From: an uncultured Flavobacteriales bacterium
GTDB lineage: Bacteria; Bacteroidota; Bacteroidia; Flavobacteriales_D; Parvicellaceae
Direction: 5' to 3'
Assembly (NCBI GenBank): GCA_943788755.1
Contig: CALSRM010000001.1
Span: 186,001-250,000, forward strand
Length of the DNA stretch: 64,000 bases
The position numbers and the translations under genes are program-made. The notes beneath the pieces were generated by a model that did not search any database, was not told the origin of the DNA, and saw only the letters and a list, made by a program, of their open reading frames with translations. Positions 25,040 to 35,700 of the stretch are shown piece by piece (positions within the stretch are counted from its first letter, which is position 1; each line of letters begins with the position of its first letter).

Positions 25040-25936
25040 TTAAAGCGTTATTGCGTAAATATAAATAAATAGTAAAAACCCAAACATGCTTATTTTTATT
25101 AAGTTTCCAGTCTGTTTGTAGTGTTTTTTTTCTGCTGCTTGATATGATTTAGCAGCAGAAAGTAGCAAAGGAAGAACTCCGAATATAGCTGCTATAACTA
25201 ACGAAAGAAGATTAAATGCAAAATAATCAATCCCTGCAATTAGCAGTCCTAGAATAAATAGTGTGCAAAGTAGAAAAAAGATTGTCCAGAATTTGGCTGT
25301 TTTTATTCCCCAAAGTATTGGGATTGTTTTTAGCCCCTGTGCTTTATCTCCTTCTATGTCTTCTATGTCTTTTACCAATTCCCTTGCAAGTGTGCTAAAA
25401 AAGGCTAGAAACGAAAATATTATTATTAAATCTACAGAGTATGTATGCGTATTTGTAAGGCTACCTCTACTTATTTCTTGAATAGAAAGGTAGATAAAAG
25501 GTACTGCAGCAGAAAGAATAGCTACGATTAAATTTCCGATGAATGGAAGCGCTTTTAGTTTAAAGGAATACAGCCATAATAGAATAATACTACTGGGAAA
25601 TATCCAAAAGATATAATTTGAAAAAGCAAAAGTAAAACTGAGAATTAATGCAGTAATATTAAGAATAATATATCCTGTTAATAATGCTTGCTTACTTAAC
25701 GGATTTTGCTTGTTACCTTTGTTAATGAAGTCTATTTCTTTGTCGTAATAGTCATTAATTAAGTATCCCGCTGCGGCAATTAGTAGGGTGGAAATAGTTA
25801 AAAACTTTAAGCTAATTTGATGCGATCCTGGAATAAGTTCTAAGGAGTTAATGCCAAGTGTATGCAAAACATAAAATGTAAGTGTAATTACCAATAAGTT
25901 AATTGGTCGAATTGCTTTTATTAGTTGTAAAAGCAT
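25040..25936 (-). CDS. UbiA-family prenyltransferase (geranylgeranylglycerol-phosphate synthase-like group)
   Basis: 298 residues from the ATG at 25936, two bases after the previous stop; a TTG at 25948 is the longer alternative. About eight to nine membrane helices. The two Asp-rich motifs of the superfamily are visible: NDYYDKEIDFINK and DIEDIEGDKAQG. It transfers a prenyl chain to a lipid or aromatic acceptor. In Bacteroidota this gene regularly sits beside Maf and a KdsC-like phosphatase, and it is often annotated as geranylgeranylglycerol-phosphate geranylgeranyltransferase; the true substrate is uncertain. Confidence 0.87.
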   Translation of the reverse strand: MLLQLIKAIRPINLLVITLTFYVLHTLGINSLELIPGSHQISLKFLTISTLLIAAAGYLINDYYDKEIDFINKGNKQNPLSKQALLTGYIILNITALILSFTFAFSNYIFWIFPSSIILLWLYSFKLKALPFIGNLIVAILSAAVPFIYLSIQEISRGSLTNTHTYSVDLIIIFSFLAFFSTLARELVKDIEDIEGDKAQGLKTIPILWGIKTAKFWTIFFLLCTLFILGLLIAGIDYFAFNLLSLVIAAIFGVLPLLLSAAKSYQAAEKKHYKQTGNLIKISMFGFLLFIYIYAITL

Positions 25937-25938
25937 TT

Positions 25939-26448
25939 TTATAACCAATCATTATTAATTTTCAGCACTTGCTCCATCACATCTCGAACACATCCGTCAC
26001 CACCGTTTACGTGAGAAATGTAATCTGAAACCTCTCTTATTTCGGGAACTGCATTGTTAGGGCAGGTTCCAATACTAACAGATTTTATACAGTCTATATC
26101 TGGCATGTCATCTCCCATATAAAGTACATTTTCTAGGGTAATATTTTTGGAGGAGCAATATGAATTTAACGTTTCTAACTTGTTTTCTGCTAATGAATAT
26201 ATATCCGAAACACCTAAGTAATTCATCATCTTCTCCAGCATTTTGGAGTTTCCAAGTGTTATTATACAAACGTTGTAGCCTTTTTTAATTGCTTTTCGAA
26301 TAATATAGCCGTCTCTTGTGCTGATTGTTCTGGTGATTTCTCCAGAGCCTTCTAAAATAAGCTTACCGTTGGTTAGCACACCGTCAACATCAAGCACAAA
26401 AGTAGTTATTGATTTTAACCTCGTTTTATAGTTTGTATTTTTCTCCAT
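25939..26448 (-). CDS. KdsC-like HAD phosphatase
   Basis: 169 residues. HAD subfamily without cap: nucleophile motif FVLDVDGVLTNG (Asp20, Asp22), then STRDGYIIRKA, CIITLGNS and YMGDDMPDID. This fits 3-deoxy-D-manno-octulosonate 8-phosphate phosphatase, a step of lipopolysaccharide Kdo synthesis. It overlaps the upstream DUF2520 gene by 23 bases. In Bacteroidota this position is conserved. The substrate is inferred from the family. Confidence 0.88.
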   Translation of the reverse strand: MEKNTNYKTRLKSITTFVLDVDGVLTNGKLILEGSGEITRTISTRDGYIIRKAIKKGYNVCIITLGNSKMLEKMMNYLGVSDIYSLAENKLETLNSYCSSKNITLENVLYMGDDMPDIDCIKSVSIGTCPNNAVPEIREVSDYISHVNGGDGCVRDVMEQVLKINNDWL

Positions 26449-27223
26449 GAAATTCTGATAAGATATATTGACTTAGGTCTTTGTATAATGCTTGAAATTC
26501 TTTGTCGCCCGATAAAGCTTCAATGTGATTTTCGATGATCGTAAGATCACCTCTTCTAGCGGGACCAGTTTGTTTTTTTAAAGGCTCTTCTTCATTCGAA
26601 AAAGATTCTATTGTTTGTTTAAGTAAAGGATTTAATAAACTGAAATCAAGACTATTAAATCTGCAATACTCTTTGCTTTTAGAGAGGATGAAATGGGTGA
26701 AATTGTTAATTCCAATTGCAGAAATATGCAATGCTTTTTTTTGTGCAGCGGTTAGAATATGTGTGTTGTTAGTTATTCTTTTAGCAATGGCAAGTAGTGA
26801 TTCTATAGTTTCTGCATTTTCTGATTCTATGATTATTGGAATAGTAGAAAAATCAACAGAAATATCTTTATTGAAGGTTTGTAAAGGGTAAAAACTTCCT
26901 GTTTTAGAGGAAAACTTAGCCAGTTTAGTTGTTTCATAACTACCAGACGTGTGAACTAACAGCTTCTCTTTAAGATTTAACCCCTCTAAGTAAGCGTCAA
27001 TTACATCATCTTTCAAGGAACTAATGTATAAGTCAGAAGTTTGATCTAGTTGATTAAGTTGATCAATTCCTCTGGCATTGACTTTTGAAGCTAATTCAGT
27101 GGCATTTTGTAGTGTTTGACTTAGAATAGTCTCTATTATAAATCCTTTAGCATTAAGAGCAACAGCTAAATGAGTAGCTACATTTCCTGAGCCGATGAAT
27201 GATATGGTTTTTATTTCTTTCAA
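26426..27223 (-). CDS. Rossmann-like, DUF2520-domain protein
   Basis: 265 residues. The N-terminal Rossmann fold starts ISFIGSGNVATHLAVAL (NAD(P)-binding glycine pattern), then the VHTSGS loop and SFYPLQTF, and a C-terminal helical domain (ALHISAIGINNFTHFILS). It is related to F420- or NADP-dependent oxidoreductases and 6-phosphogluconate dehydrogenase-like enzymes, with no known reaction. First gene of the four-gene operon. A TACTTTTG element on the coding strand (27242-27249) may be its -7 box. Confidence 0.88.
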   Translation of the reverse strand: MKEIKTISFIGSGNVATHLAVALNAKGFIIETILSQTLQNATELASKVNARGIDQLNQLDQTSDLYISSLKDDVIDAYLEGLNLKEKLLVHTSGSYETTKLAKFSSKTGSFYPLQTFNKDISVDFSTIPIIIESENAETIESLLAIAKRITNNTHILTAAQKKALHISAIGINNFTHFILSKSKEYCRFNSLDFSLLNPLLKQTIESFSNEEEPLKKQTGPARRGDLTIIENHIEALSGDKEFQALYKDLSQYILSEFHGEKYKL

Positions 27224-27318
27224 ATTGGATTATTTACGTAACAAAAGTAAAAGAAGCGTTTGTAATATCTATCCTTTATTGAATTCTTTCTAAATTTATA
27301 GCCAATTATAAAAGTGAA

Positions 27319-28059
27319 ATGAGAATAATTGTATCAATTCTACCAGTATTATTGTTTTTTGGTTGTCAAGAAGATAAATCTTCAACTAAAACATTAACAT
27401 ACGAAAGCGGAAAAATAAGAGGCCAAGGTGAAATGGTAGATACTTTGAAGATTGGTCAGTGGGTTTTTTGGTATGAGAATGGTATTTTAAGAGATACAAG
27501 TGGTTGGACTAATGATACACTGGATGGTGTGTCTGTTTCCTTTCATGACAATGGAATAAAAGCAAGTATTGGACAATATGAAATGGGGAGGAAAACTGGA
27601 GAGTGGAAATGGTGGGATGAGAAAGGTCATCTGCAAGAATGGAGTTTTTGGAAAGCGGGAAGCCCAAATGGATTTGCGACTACCTATTATGAAAATGGTA
27701 TTGTAAGAACTGAAGGGGAGTGGCTTTATGGAGTCCTTCATGGTGAATTGAAAATGTACGATACAGCAGGAACGCTGACAGAAATCACGGAATACCATAA
27801 TGGACTTAAAGAAGGTGAGGCGCAACTGTTTTATCCGAATGGTCAATTAGAAATAAAAGGTGAATTTATTGGCGATAAGCAGGACGGGTTGTTTACTACA
27901 TATTATAAGAATGGTACATTAAAAAGTGAAATTAGATGGTCTGCAGGTTTTATGGAAGGAGAAAGCGTGGAATACGATTCAATAGGAAATATAATCGGTT
28001 GGGGAACCTATTTAAATGGTTCCAAAACGGAAGATTGGAGATATAAAGCAGCCTATTAG
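27319..28059 (+). CDS. MORN-repeat (YwqK-like) lipoprotein
   Basis: 246 residues. Lipobox FFGC (Cys16). At least seven short repeats of the MORN_2 type follow, with the pattern G(x)W..Y..NG..., for example QWVFWYENGIL, GVSVSFHDNGIK, EWKWWDEKGHL, GFATTYYENGIV and GLFTTYYKNGTLK. Such repeats form an extended beta sheet. The family is widespread in Bacteroidota and its role is unknown; 'antitoxin' in database names is not supported here. The next gene follows closely, so they may be co-transcribed. Confidence 0.85.
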   Translation: MRIIVSILPVLLFFGCQEDKSSTKTLTYESGKIRGQGEMVDTLKIGQWVFWYENGILRDTSGWTNDTLDGVSVSFHDNGIKASIGQYEMGRKTGEWKWWDEKGHLQEWSFWKAGSPNGFATTYYENGIVRTEGEWLYGVLHGELKMYDTAGTLTEITEYHNGLKEGEAQLFYPNGQLEIKGEFIGDKQDGLFTTYYKNGTLKSEIRWSAGFMEGESVEYDSIGNIIGWGTYLNGSKTEDWRYKAAY

Positions 28060-28090
28060 TTAAATCTTGTATCTTATCAATAACCTAAAA

Positions 28091-30334
28091 ATGCCAAGAA
28101 TCAAATCAAACATAATTACTCTTACTATTTGTATTTTTCTGCTTAATCTACTAAGCTTAGATTTATCAGCTCAAAAATATGGTTTTGAAAGAGTAGATTC
28201 AGTAACTATAACAGTTGGAGGGCTCCAGTTGGATTATCCATGGGCTGGAGGAATTAACGCTGCGCAGTTTTCGACTATTCATTTAAATAATGATACAATT
28301 GAAGATTTATTCATTTTTGATAGAACAGGAAATAAGATTCTAACCTTTATTAACAGTGGAATTGGTAGTGGATATGTTTATGCACCTGAATATGAAAGTC
28401 AATTTCCAGCTCTAGAATCTTGGGCTCTTTTAAGAGATTATAACTGCGACGGTAAAAAAGATATTTTCAGTTATGTGTCCGGAGGAATAGGTGTTTGGGA
28501 GAATACTAGTTCCGTGGGAGTCATAAGTTTTGTGAACGTTTCTAACAACGGAACTACCCCTTATGTTATTTCCAATCAGTATGGAAATTATGTTAATTTA
28601 TATGTAAGTAAATCAGATATTCCAGCTATTAATGATATTGATGGCGATGGAGATTTAGATGTTTTGACTTTTGGTGTAATTGGTTCTAGAGTAGAGTACC
28701 ACAAGAATTTATCTGTAGAACAAGGATATGGTTGTGATAGCTTGTATTATGAGTTGAAAAATGAATGTTGGGGTCACTTTATGGAGACTGGCTTCGGAAC
28801 CAATACAGCCGTTTTGTTTGATACTTGCACAGTTGGAATTTCAGATCCTCAAAAGGGCGGTTCAGTTTTAAAACATGCTGGATCTACGGTGTTGTCTTTG
28901 GATTTGAATAATGATGGAGTTAAGGATTTAATCTTAGGAGATGTTAGTTTTAATAATTTAGTAGCCTTAACAAATGATAATTTAGGTGTAAACATGAATA
29001 CTTCGTTTCTTTCTCAAGACACCGCTTTTCCATCCAATACTATTCCGGTTGATATGCAGGTTTTTCCAGGAGCTTTTTATGAGGATGTAGATAATGATAA
29101 CATCAAAGATTTAGTTGTATCACCAAACTCTGATAATGAATCGGAAAATTATAATAGTGTTTGGTATTATAAGAATTATGGTACGAACACCCTTCCTTTG
29201 TTTGGACATATTCAAAATGATTTTATGCAAGATCAAATGATTGAAAAGGGAAGGAGTGCTTTTCCTGTATTGTTTGATTATAATAATGATGGCTTAACAG
29301 ATTTATTTATTTCTAATTTCGGAATTTTTGATATGTCAGTTCCGGATAATTATAGAAGTCAAATGGCTTTTTATCAGAATGTTGGTTCGGTTTCTTTTCC
29401 GGAATTCCAATTGGTGACCGATGATTTTCAAGGTTTGTCCGGACTAGGTTTGGGTACAGGAATTTACCCTACGTTCTCCGATATGGATAACGATGGAGAT
29501 GTTGATGTGATTTGCGGAACACATGACGGGTATCTTCATTATTTCATGAATACTTCAGGAAGTTTAAATTCAATGAATTTTGTGTTAATGGCTCCACAGT
29601 TGCAAGACGATAACAGTATTCCTATTGACGTTGGTTATGCTGCAAAACCCTGTTTATTTGATATAGATGGTGATTTAGATTATGATTTAATAATTGGTGA
29701 AGAGAATGGTAATTTGAATTATTATGAAAATATGGGAACCCAGAGCAGCTATGCGTTCAGGTTCCGTTCAGAAACCTTTGGAGAGATTGACGTAAGTGAA
29801 TGGTGGACAACAATTGGTAATAGCGTACCAGTGTTGTTTAAAGACACTATGAATGAAACACAATTGTTTGTTGGAACTGAAAATGGAGCTGTATATCATT
29901 ATGATGACATTGAGAATAACTTAGCTGGGATATTTAATGCAGTAGATACTTTGGTCGCAAATATCAATATTGGTCCAAATGCAGCTCCTGCAATAGGTGA
30001 TTTAAATAGTGATAATTATCCAGACATGATTGTAGGAACCAAAAGAGGTGGTGTGTCTTTATATATGGGGAACCCAAATTTTATTTCCACTTTTGAAGAG
30101 TTGGTTACAGAAAATATATTCAAAGTTTATCCGAATCCAACTACCGGCTTATTAACTATTGTGAATCCATTCAATACATCCATACGTTATCAAGTATTTA
30201 GCAGTATTGGTCAGTTAGTGCAATCTGGAGAGGTAAAAAGCCAGTTAGAAGTCAATAACTTGGCTTCGGGAATGTATTTTGTTCTTTTTGAAAAAGAAGA
30301 CGTTAGGGAGGTTTTAAGGATTATAAAAGACTAA
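28091..30334 (+). CDS. secreted FG-GAP/VCBS-repeat protein with type IX sorting domain
   Basis: 747 residues from the ATG at 28091 (signal peptide MPRIKSNIITLTICIFLLNL ... SLDLSAQ); a TTG 24 bases upstream would add an unlikely extension. Several repeats of the FG-GAP/VCBS type with Asp-rich Ca-binding loops (INDIDGDGDLDVL, FSDMDNDGDVDVI, LFDIDGDLDYDLI, IGDLNSDNYPDMI) suggest a beta-propeller. The last about 75 residues are a type A Por sorting domain (VYPNPTTGLLTI ... LASGMYFVLFE). It is therefore exported by the type IX secretion system and attached to the cell surface or released. Function probably adhesion; not proven. Confidence 0.93.
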   Translation: MPRIKSNIITLTICIFLLNLLSLDLSAQKYGFERVDSVTITVGGLQLDYPWAGGINAAQFSTIHLNNDTIEDLFIFDRTGNKILTFINSGIGSGYVYAPEYESQFPALESWALLRDYNCDGKKDIFSYVSGGIGVWENTSSVGVISFVNVSNNGTTPYVISNQYGNYVNLYVSKSDIPAINDIDGDGDLDVLTFGVIGSRVEYHKNLSVEQGYGCDSLYYELKNECWGHFMETGFGTNTAVLFDTCTVGISDPQKGGSVLKHAGSTVLSLDLNNDGVKDLILGDVSFNNLVALTNDNLGVNMNTSFLSQDTAFPSNTIPVDMQVFPGAFYEDVDNDNIKDLVVSPNSDNESENYNSVWYYKNYGTNTLPLFGHIQNDFMQDQMIEKGRSAFPVLFDYNNDGLTDLFISNFGIFDMSVPDNYRSQMAFYQNVGSVSFPEFQLVTDDFQGLSGLGLGTGIYPTFSDMDNDGDVDVICGTHDGYLHYFMNTSGSLNSMNFVLMAPQLQDDNSIPIDVGYAAKPCLFDIDGDLDYDLIIGEENGNLNYYENMGTQSSYAFRFRSETFGEIDVSEWWTTIGNSVPVLFKDTMNETQLFVGTENGAVYHYDDIENNLAGIFNAVDTLVANINIGPNAAPAIGDLNSDNYPDMIVGTKRGGVSLYMGNPNFISTFEELVTENIFKVYPNPTTGLLTIVNPFNTSIRYQVFSSIGQLVQSGEVKSQLEVNNLASGMYFVLFEKEDVREVLRIIKD

Positions 30335-30861
30335 GCATCCAGGCTATTGTCCATTTCATTGAGTAGGCCTAAAATTACTGAAATTAATTGTTTGGTTTCT
30401 TCATGAGGATTTGCGAAATAATCGTTGATAATCAATTTAGCTTCTGAAATTTTTTCTTCATCAAATGGTCCTTCAAGGTTTTCTAGCACAGTTAAAGCTT
30501 CAAAAGCAACCATATAGCTACTGCTGCATGCGGCTTCAACAATTTCTGGTAAATATTCTATCGGATTCAGTCCAGCACTCCAAAGAGCTCCTAAAATGAC
30601 TTCCTTTAGGTCATTGTCACAGTTCTTAAGTTTTTCAATTAAAATAGCAGTGCCGTTAGTCACCTTTAATTCATTCAAAAGGCCTTTTATTGCTTTTTTT
30701 ACAGATTCATACCTAGTTGATGAATACAGGTTTAAAATAGGAGCTACCATTTGGCCATTTCCCTTTCCTTTCACCTTTTCCAAGGTCTTCAATAATTTTG
30801 GTTCACTCGTAAAAGTAAGTTCTGTTTTCAGTTGTTCAATGATTTTTGCTTCTTTTTCCAT
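30331..30861 (-). CDS. HEAT-like helical-repeat protein
   Basis: 176 residues, almost entirely helical, with repeated blocks of the type APILNLYSSTRYESVKKAIKGLLNELK and EVILGALWSAGL resembling HEAT repeats. No signal peptide, so cytosolic. It overlaps the end of the convergent FG-GAP gene by four bases. A TATTTTTG element at 30895-30902 (coding strand) lies 33 bases upstream. Function unknown; protein binding is the usual role of such folds. Confidence 0.7.
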   Translation of the reverse strand: MEKEAKIIEQLKTELTFTSEPKLLKTLEKVKGKGNGQMVAPILNLYSSTRYESVKKAIKGLLNELKVTNGTAILIEKLKNCDNDLKEVILGALWSAGLNPIEYLPEIVEAACSSSYMVAFEALTVLENLEGPFDEEKISEAKLIINDYFANPHEETKQLISVILGLLNEMDNSLDA

Positions 30862-30907
30862 TAATTGAAATAATTAGGACGAATAAATTTCTGGCAAAAA
30901 TAAGCAT

Positions 30908-30936
30908 AAAAAAAGGGAGTCTTTGAAAGACTCCCT
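30908..30936 (-). terminator. intrinsic terminator downstream of the YggS gene
   Basis: Hairpin AGGGAGTC-TTTGAAA-GACTCCCT (30914-30936) followed on the minus strand by a run of seven T residues (30908-30914). It would stop transcripts coming from the YggS/hydrolase operon. Confidence 0.8.
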
Positions 30937-31087
30937 GAAAAAAAAATTGCTGTAAAGCAACATTTCTTTACTACCCCTATCGTAAATGTAAAGATATAAA
31001 TGAATGTGGCGTTTGAAATTAGCCTAATAAGGTTTTATTGTCGATGAGTATCATTATGTATCGATAAAATATATAAGTTTAAACAAA

Positions 31088-31750
31088 TTAGTTACGGTTT
31101 CCGAAAATTGCACTTCCAACCCTAATCATTGTTGATCCTTCTTCTATGGCTATCTTATAATCTCCGCTCATGCCCATCGAAATAGTTTGGAAGGTTTCAG
31201 TGTGTTTGAAGAAGTTATTGCTTAATTGGGTGAATATGTATTTTAAGCGAATAAATTCGTTTCTAAGCTGTTCTTCATTGTTTATAAAGCTAGCCATTCC
31301 CATTACACCAACTATTTTTATGTTCTTAAGATTTAAAAATTCACTTGAAGTTAAAAGCTCCTCCGCCTCCTCTAGAGATAACCCAAACTTAGTTTCTTCT
31401 GTGGCGATGTAAAATTGTAGTAAGCAATTAATTATTCGGTTGTTTTTGAGTCCTTGCTTGTTTACTTCTGCTAAAAGTTTTATAGAGTCAATACTATGAA
31501 TTAAACTGGAGTATGGAGCAATATACTTTACTTTGTTGCGCTGTATATGTCCAATAAAATGCCATTCAATATCTTTGGGTAAAACTTCAGCTTTGTTTTT
31601 TAATTCTTGTGCTTTGTTTTCTCCAAATATTCTTTGGCCAGAGTTATATGCCTCTTCTATTAGTTCGTTCGGTTTGGTTTTAGAAACTGCAACCAAAGTA
31701 ACATTAGGAGGAATATTTTTTTTAATAGCTGCTAGTTTTTCTTTGATCAT
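31088..31750 (-). CDS. YggS-family pyridoxal phosphate homeostasis protein
   Basis: 220 residues, TIM-barrel PLP-binding protein of the YggS/PROSC family. PLP-binding Lys24 (AVSKTKP), FGENKAQE, WHFIGHIQRNK and GMSGDYKIAIEEGSTMIRVG motifs are all present. It buffers intracellular PLP and affects amino-acid balance; no catalytic turnover is known. It starts 15 bases after the hydrolase stop, so both form an operon ending at the terminator near 30.9 kb. Confidence 0.94.
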   Translation of the reverse strand: MIKEKLAAIKKNIPPNVTLVAVSKTKPNELIEEAYNSGQRIFGENKAQELKNKAEVLPKDIEWHFIGHIQRNKVKYIAPYSSLIHSIDSIKLLAEVNKQGLKNNRIINCLLQFYIATEETKFGLSLEEAEELLTSSEFLNLKNIKIVGVMGMASFINNEEQLRNEFIRLKYIFTQLSNNFFKHTETFQTISMGMSGDYKIAIEEGSTMIRVGSAIFGNRN

Positions 31751-31765
31751 TTTGGAAAGTCTTGG

Positions 31766-32752
31766 TTATTTCGTGCATTTTTTTTCTAGCCAGTCGAATA
31801 CTAATTGATAAACTTCTTCCTTGTTTGTTTCGTTTAACATTTCGTGTCTGCCCTCTGGAAAAATAGTTAATTCAATATCTTCAACACCGGCACGTTTCAT
31901 TTTGTCGTGCACTTCTCTAGGTCCTTTACCGTAATTTCCAACAGGGTCCATATCTCCTGCAAATAGCAGAACCGGAGTTTGTTTATTTAACTGTAACATA
32001 TTGGAAAAGTCATTCATATCGAGAACACCGTGTAATAAGTCCGTATAAAATTGAGAGGTAAAAATTTGCATAGAATATGGATCAGCCATGTATTTATCTA
32101 TAATTGCCTCATCTCTTGTTAGCCAATCTTTTTCCGTTCGCGCATTTTTGTATTTTTTATTGAAATCTCCGAATGCTAATTTGGTCATGAATTTGGATCT
32201 GTGCTTTCTCCCGGTTAGTTTCATGTTTATTTTAGCTACACTTTTTCCAATTACACCTATTAAACCAGGGTGTCCAGCGGTTGCTGAGTATATGTAGCCA
32301 TCTGCTACTTCTGTGTCGGTATAAGCAACATTCCTTGCAATAAAAGACCCCATACTATGTCCTAAAATGAAAATAGGAAGCTTCGGGTTTTCTTTTTTGA
32401 TGCGATAACTCAGTCCAATAATGTCTTTTACTACTTTGTTCCAGCCACCTTCCATGGCAAATTGTCCCACATTCTCTATGTTTCCTGCGGTTTTACCGTG
32501 TCCCCTTAAATCACTTGAGTAAACAATAAGCCCTTGGTTGTTTGCTTCTGAAGCAAAATGATCATATCGCCCTGCATGTTCACTCATACCGTGCACGATA
32601 TGAATAATAGCTTTGGGTTGTTTGCAGCCCCATTTGTAAGTAACGAGTTCACTTCCATCATGGGTTTTGTACGTGTCGTTGGAGTAATTCATGGGTGTCA
32701 TTTTTTTGCTAAAATAATACATGTTTTGGGTATAGCGGTCTGTTATTATCAT
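31766..32752 (-). CDS. alpha/beta hydrolase, monoacylglycerol-lipase type
   Basis: 328 codons; the likely start is Met18 or Met21 (MTPMNYSNDT, at 32701 or 32692), because the preceding residues are not conserved-looking. Serine hydrolase fold: oxyanion region HIVHGMSEHAGRY, nucleophile Ser133 in GHSMGS, Asp in LLFAGDMDP and catalytic His in FPEGRHEML. The order HGMSEHxGRY-GHSMGS is typical of lysophospholipase/monoacylglycerol lipase (Hydrolase_4). No signal peptide. Substrate probably a lipid ester. Confidence 0.9.
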   Translation of the reverse strand: MIITDRYTQNMYYFSKKMTPMNYSNDTYKTHDGSELVTYKWGCKQPKAIIHIVHGMSEHAGRYDHFASEANNQGLIVYSSDLRGHGKTAGNIENVGQFAMEGGWNKVVKDIIGLSYRIKKENPKLPIFILGHSMGSFIARNVAYTDTEVADGYIYSATAGHPGLIGVIGKSVAKINMKLTGRKHRSKFMTKLAFGDFNKKYKNARTEKDWLTRDEAIIDKYMADPYSMQIFTSQFYTDLLHGVLDMNDFSNMLQLNKQTPVLLFAGDMDPVGNYGKGPREVHDKMKRAGVEDIELTIFPEGRHEMLNETNKEEVYQLVFDWLEKKCTK

Positions 32753-32760
32753 TAATTTTG
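32753..32760 (+). promoter_or_regulatory. candidate -7 element for the cytochrome c biogenesis gene
   Basis: TAATTTTG fits TAnnTTTG and lies 17 bases upstream of the ATG at 32778. The nearest upstream TTG (32726-32728) is 24 bp away, longer than the usual 19-20 bp. Confidence 0.4.
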
Positions 32761-32777
32761 TACCACAATTTTAGCGA

Positions 32778-35700
32778 ATGCAAGCAATTTATAAATTTCT
32801 TTTTTCTAGCCGTCTAATGGGGATGTTGCTTTTTATATTCGCTATTGCTGTTGGAGGAGCAACTTTAATTGAAAATTCATTTGATACCGTAACAGCTAAA
32901 GTAATTGTCTATAATGCCCGATGGTTTGAAGTGGTCTTAATACTTCTAGTAATTAATTTCATTGGTAACATCGGAAAGTATCGTTTGCTTCAAAAAAAGA
33001 AAATTTCTAGTCTAATTTTTCATTTGGCTTTTATTGTTGTTATCATTGGGGCTGGAGTTACTCGATATACAGGTTTTGAAGGTGTTATGCCCATAAAAGA
33101 AGGTGAAACATCCGATACAATGTTTAGTTCAGAATCCTATTTGCAAGTTTACATTCGTGATCAAGTGCAAGAAAAGCAGTATACCTATGACAAGCTTTTG
33201 CGCCTAACAACTATTACAGACAATTCATTCACTATTCCGATAGGATTTCCAGGAAAAGACAAAATAGAGATTTCTTACAAGCGATTTATAAAGAATGCAA
33301 TTGTCGAGTTAGAAGAAGAAGTCGAGGGCGGTGAAGATATTCTCGAAATAATGTTGGCTGGACGGAAAAAACTGCAGCTGCAAAATGGAGAAGTAAGAGA
33401 TTTTGAAGGACTAACTTTTGCATACAATAACAATGCTAGAAAAGATGCTATACAGTTTATAGGCAGCGGAGACAACCTACAAATTTATTCTCCAGTTGAT
33501 ATTTTGAGTAGAAACATGCTGGCATTTTCAGTTGAGGATAGAAGTAAATCTACCAGTGAATTAGGATTCGATACCTTAAAAAGAGATTCGGTTCATCAAA
33601 TTGGCCTGCGGTATTTATTATTTACTGGAGGCAACCAAATAATGGTAAATAAATTTTACGAAAATGCAAAATCTGTAATACGTCAAGCTGAAGAAGAAAA
33701 GAAAGGTCAAGATGTATTGGTTATTAATTTAAACTATCAAGGTGAAGATATAGAAATTCCACTTTTTGGAGGTCAAGGATATTCTCCAGACTACGTTATG
33801 CATCAGGAAGGTGATTTATTATTTAAGTTTGGCTATGGTTCGCGTGAGATTAAAATTCCCTTCTCAATTCGTTTAGACGATTTTGTTCTCGAGAAATATC
33901 CGGGAGGAGTTAGTCCTTCATCTTTTTTAAGCCATGTTACTTTAATGGATGACAGGGTTGACTTGGAAGAGCCGCATACCATCTTTATGAACAATGTTAT
34001 GGATCATGGAGGCTATCGTTTTTTTCAATCCTCTTATGATCCAAAAGATGAGTTGACTACCATCTTATCTGTAAATCATGATTTTTGGGGTACATGGATT
34101 ACTTACATAGGTTATATATTCCTTGCGCTTGGTTTTCTGTTGTCTCTTTTTAATTCAAAAGGACGTTTCAGAGAATTATTAAAAAAAGTGATTAAGCTAA
34201 ATAAAAAGGATATGAGTAAGGCATTGACCGTTTTGTTGATGCTTATATCTTTCACAGGATATTCTCAAATAAAAGTTGTTAGTCCGGAGGCGGCTGATAA
34301 ATTTGGGAGAGTGATGGTATTAAGTAATGATAGATTTCAACCAAGCCATTCGTTGGCTTATGATATTTTTCATAAGGTAAGTAAGAAGGATAAATTTGAA
34401 TTTGATTCAGTTGGAAATATAGATGCTATGCAACTATATTTGGATATTCCGCTTAATCCAACTTACTGGGCTCAACAAGAATTGATTTATATACGAGGCA
34501 AAACTGGTGTTCGAGAATTATTAGGAATAGACGGAAGTTATGCTTCAGTTAATGATTTTATGGCAGATAGTTTAACCTGGAACGTAAAACCAGAATTAAT
34601 TGATAAATTTAAAGAATCAAATGCAAAAAAGCCGATTGAGCAAAATGGGTTTGATAAAGAGTTGTTAAAAGTCAACGAAAGGTTGAATATTCTTTTAATG
34701 ACTTTCTATGGTCAGATGTATGTTATCGTGCCAGTTGAAGGAAGTGAAACTAATAATTGGGTTAGTGTTACCGACTCGGCCGCATTTATTCCCGTTTCTG
34801 CTCATTCTGAGGATATTGAGTTGAGCTATGCTCTGCAGTTTAAAGCCTATATGATTTATTTAGATTCCGCAAAAACAAATGGAAATGATAGTATTCCAGA
34901 AAAGATATTAAACAACTTGATTCAGCAGCAGCGAGATTGGGATGTTGATGGTTTGTTACCTTCTGAAAGTATGGTTGAACTAGAAATTTATTACAACAAA
35001 ACAAATATCTTTAAAAATCTTGAAAGAGCTTATTCTATGCTTGCTTTATTTCTTTTGATTCTCACCATAATTCAGGTGCTAAAAGAACAAGCAAGCAAGA
35101 TTTTAAATTCCGTAATCTGGTTATTGGTAGCCGTTGTTGCGGTTTGTTTTGCTTATCATTCATTTGGTCTTGGTTTAAGATGGTATCTTACTGGTCATGC
35201 TCCATGGAGTAATGGATACGAAGCATTGGTGTTTATTTCTTGGGGAAGTTTATTGATTGGTTTTGTGTTTATGAAATACACAAAGCTAATATTAGCTGCT
35301 ACTGTTTTAATCGCATTTTTAATTTTGATGACGGCAGGTCATAGTAGTTTTGATCCTCAATTGACAAGTTTACAGCCGGTATTAAAGTCTTATTGGCTAA
35401 TTATTCATGTTGCATGTATAACGCTTAGTTATAGCTTCTTTGGGGTAGGGTTTATATTGGGATTAATTAACTTGTTTTTCTATCTTTTAAAGAATTCCTC
35501 AAATGAAAAGCGTATTTCAAGAAGTGTATTACTGCTTACGCACCTTAATGAAATGGTATTGATAATAGGAATTGTTCTAGCAACGGTCGGAACTTTTTTG
35601 GGTGGAGTATGGGCAAATGAATCTTGGGGTCGCTATTGGGGTTGGGATGCAAAAGAGACATGGGCTTTGGTTATTGTATTAGTTTATGCAATTGTCCTCC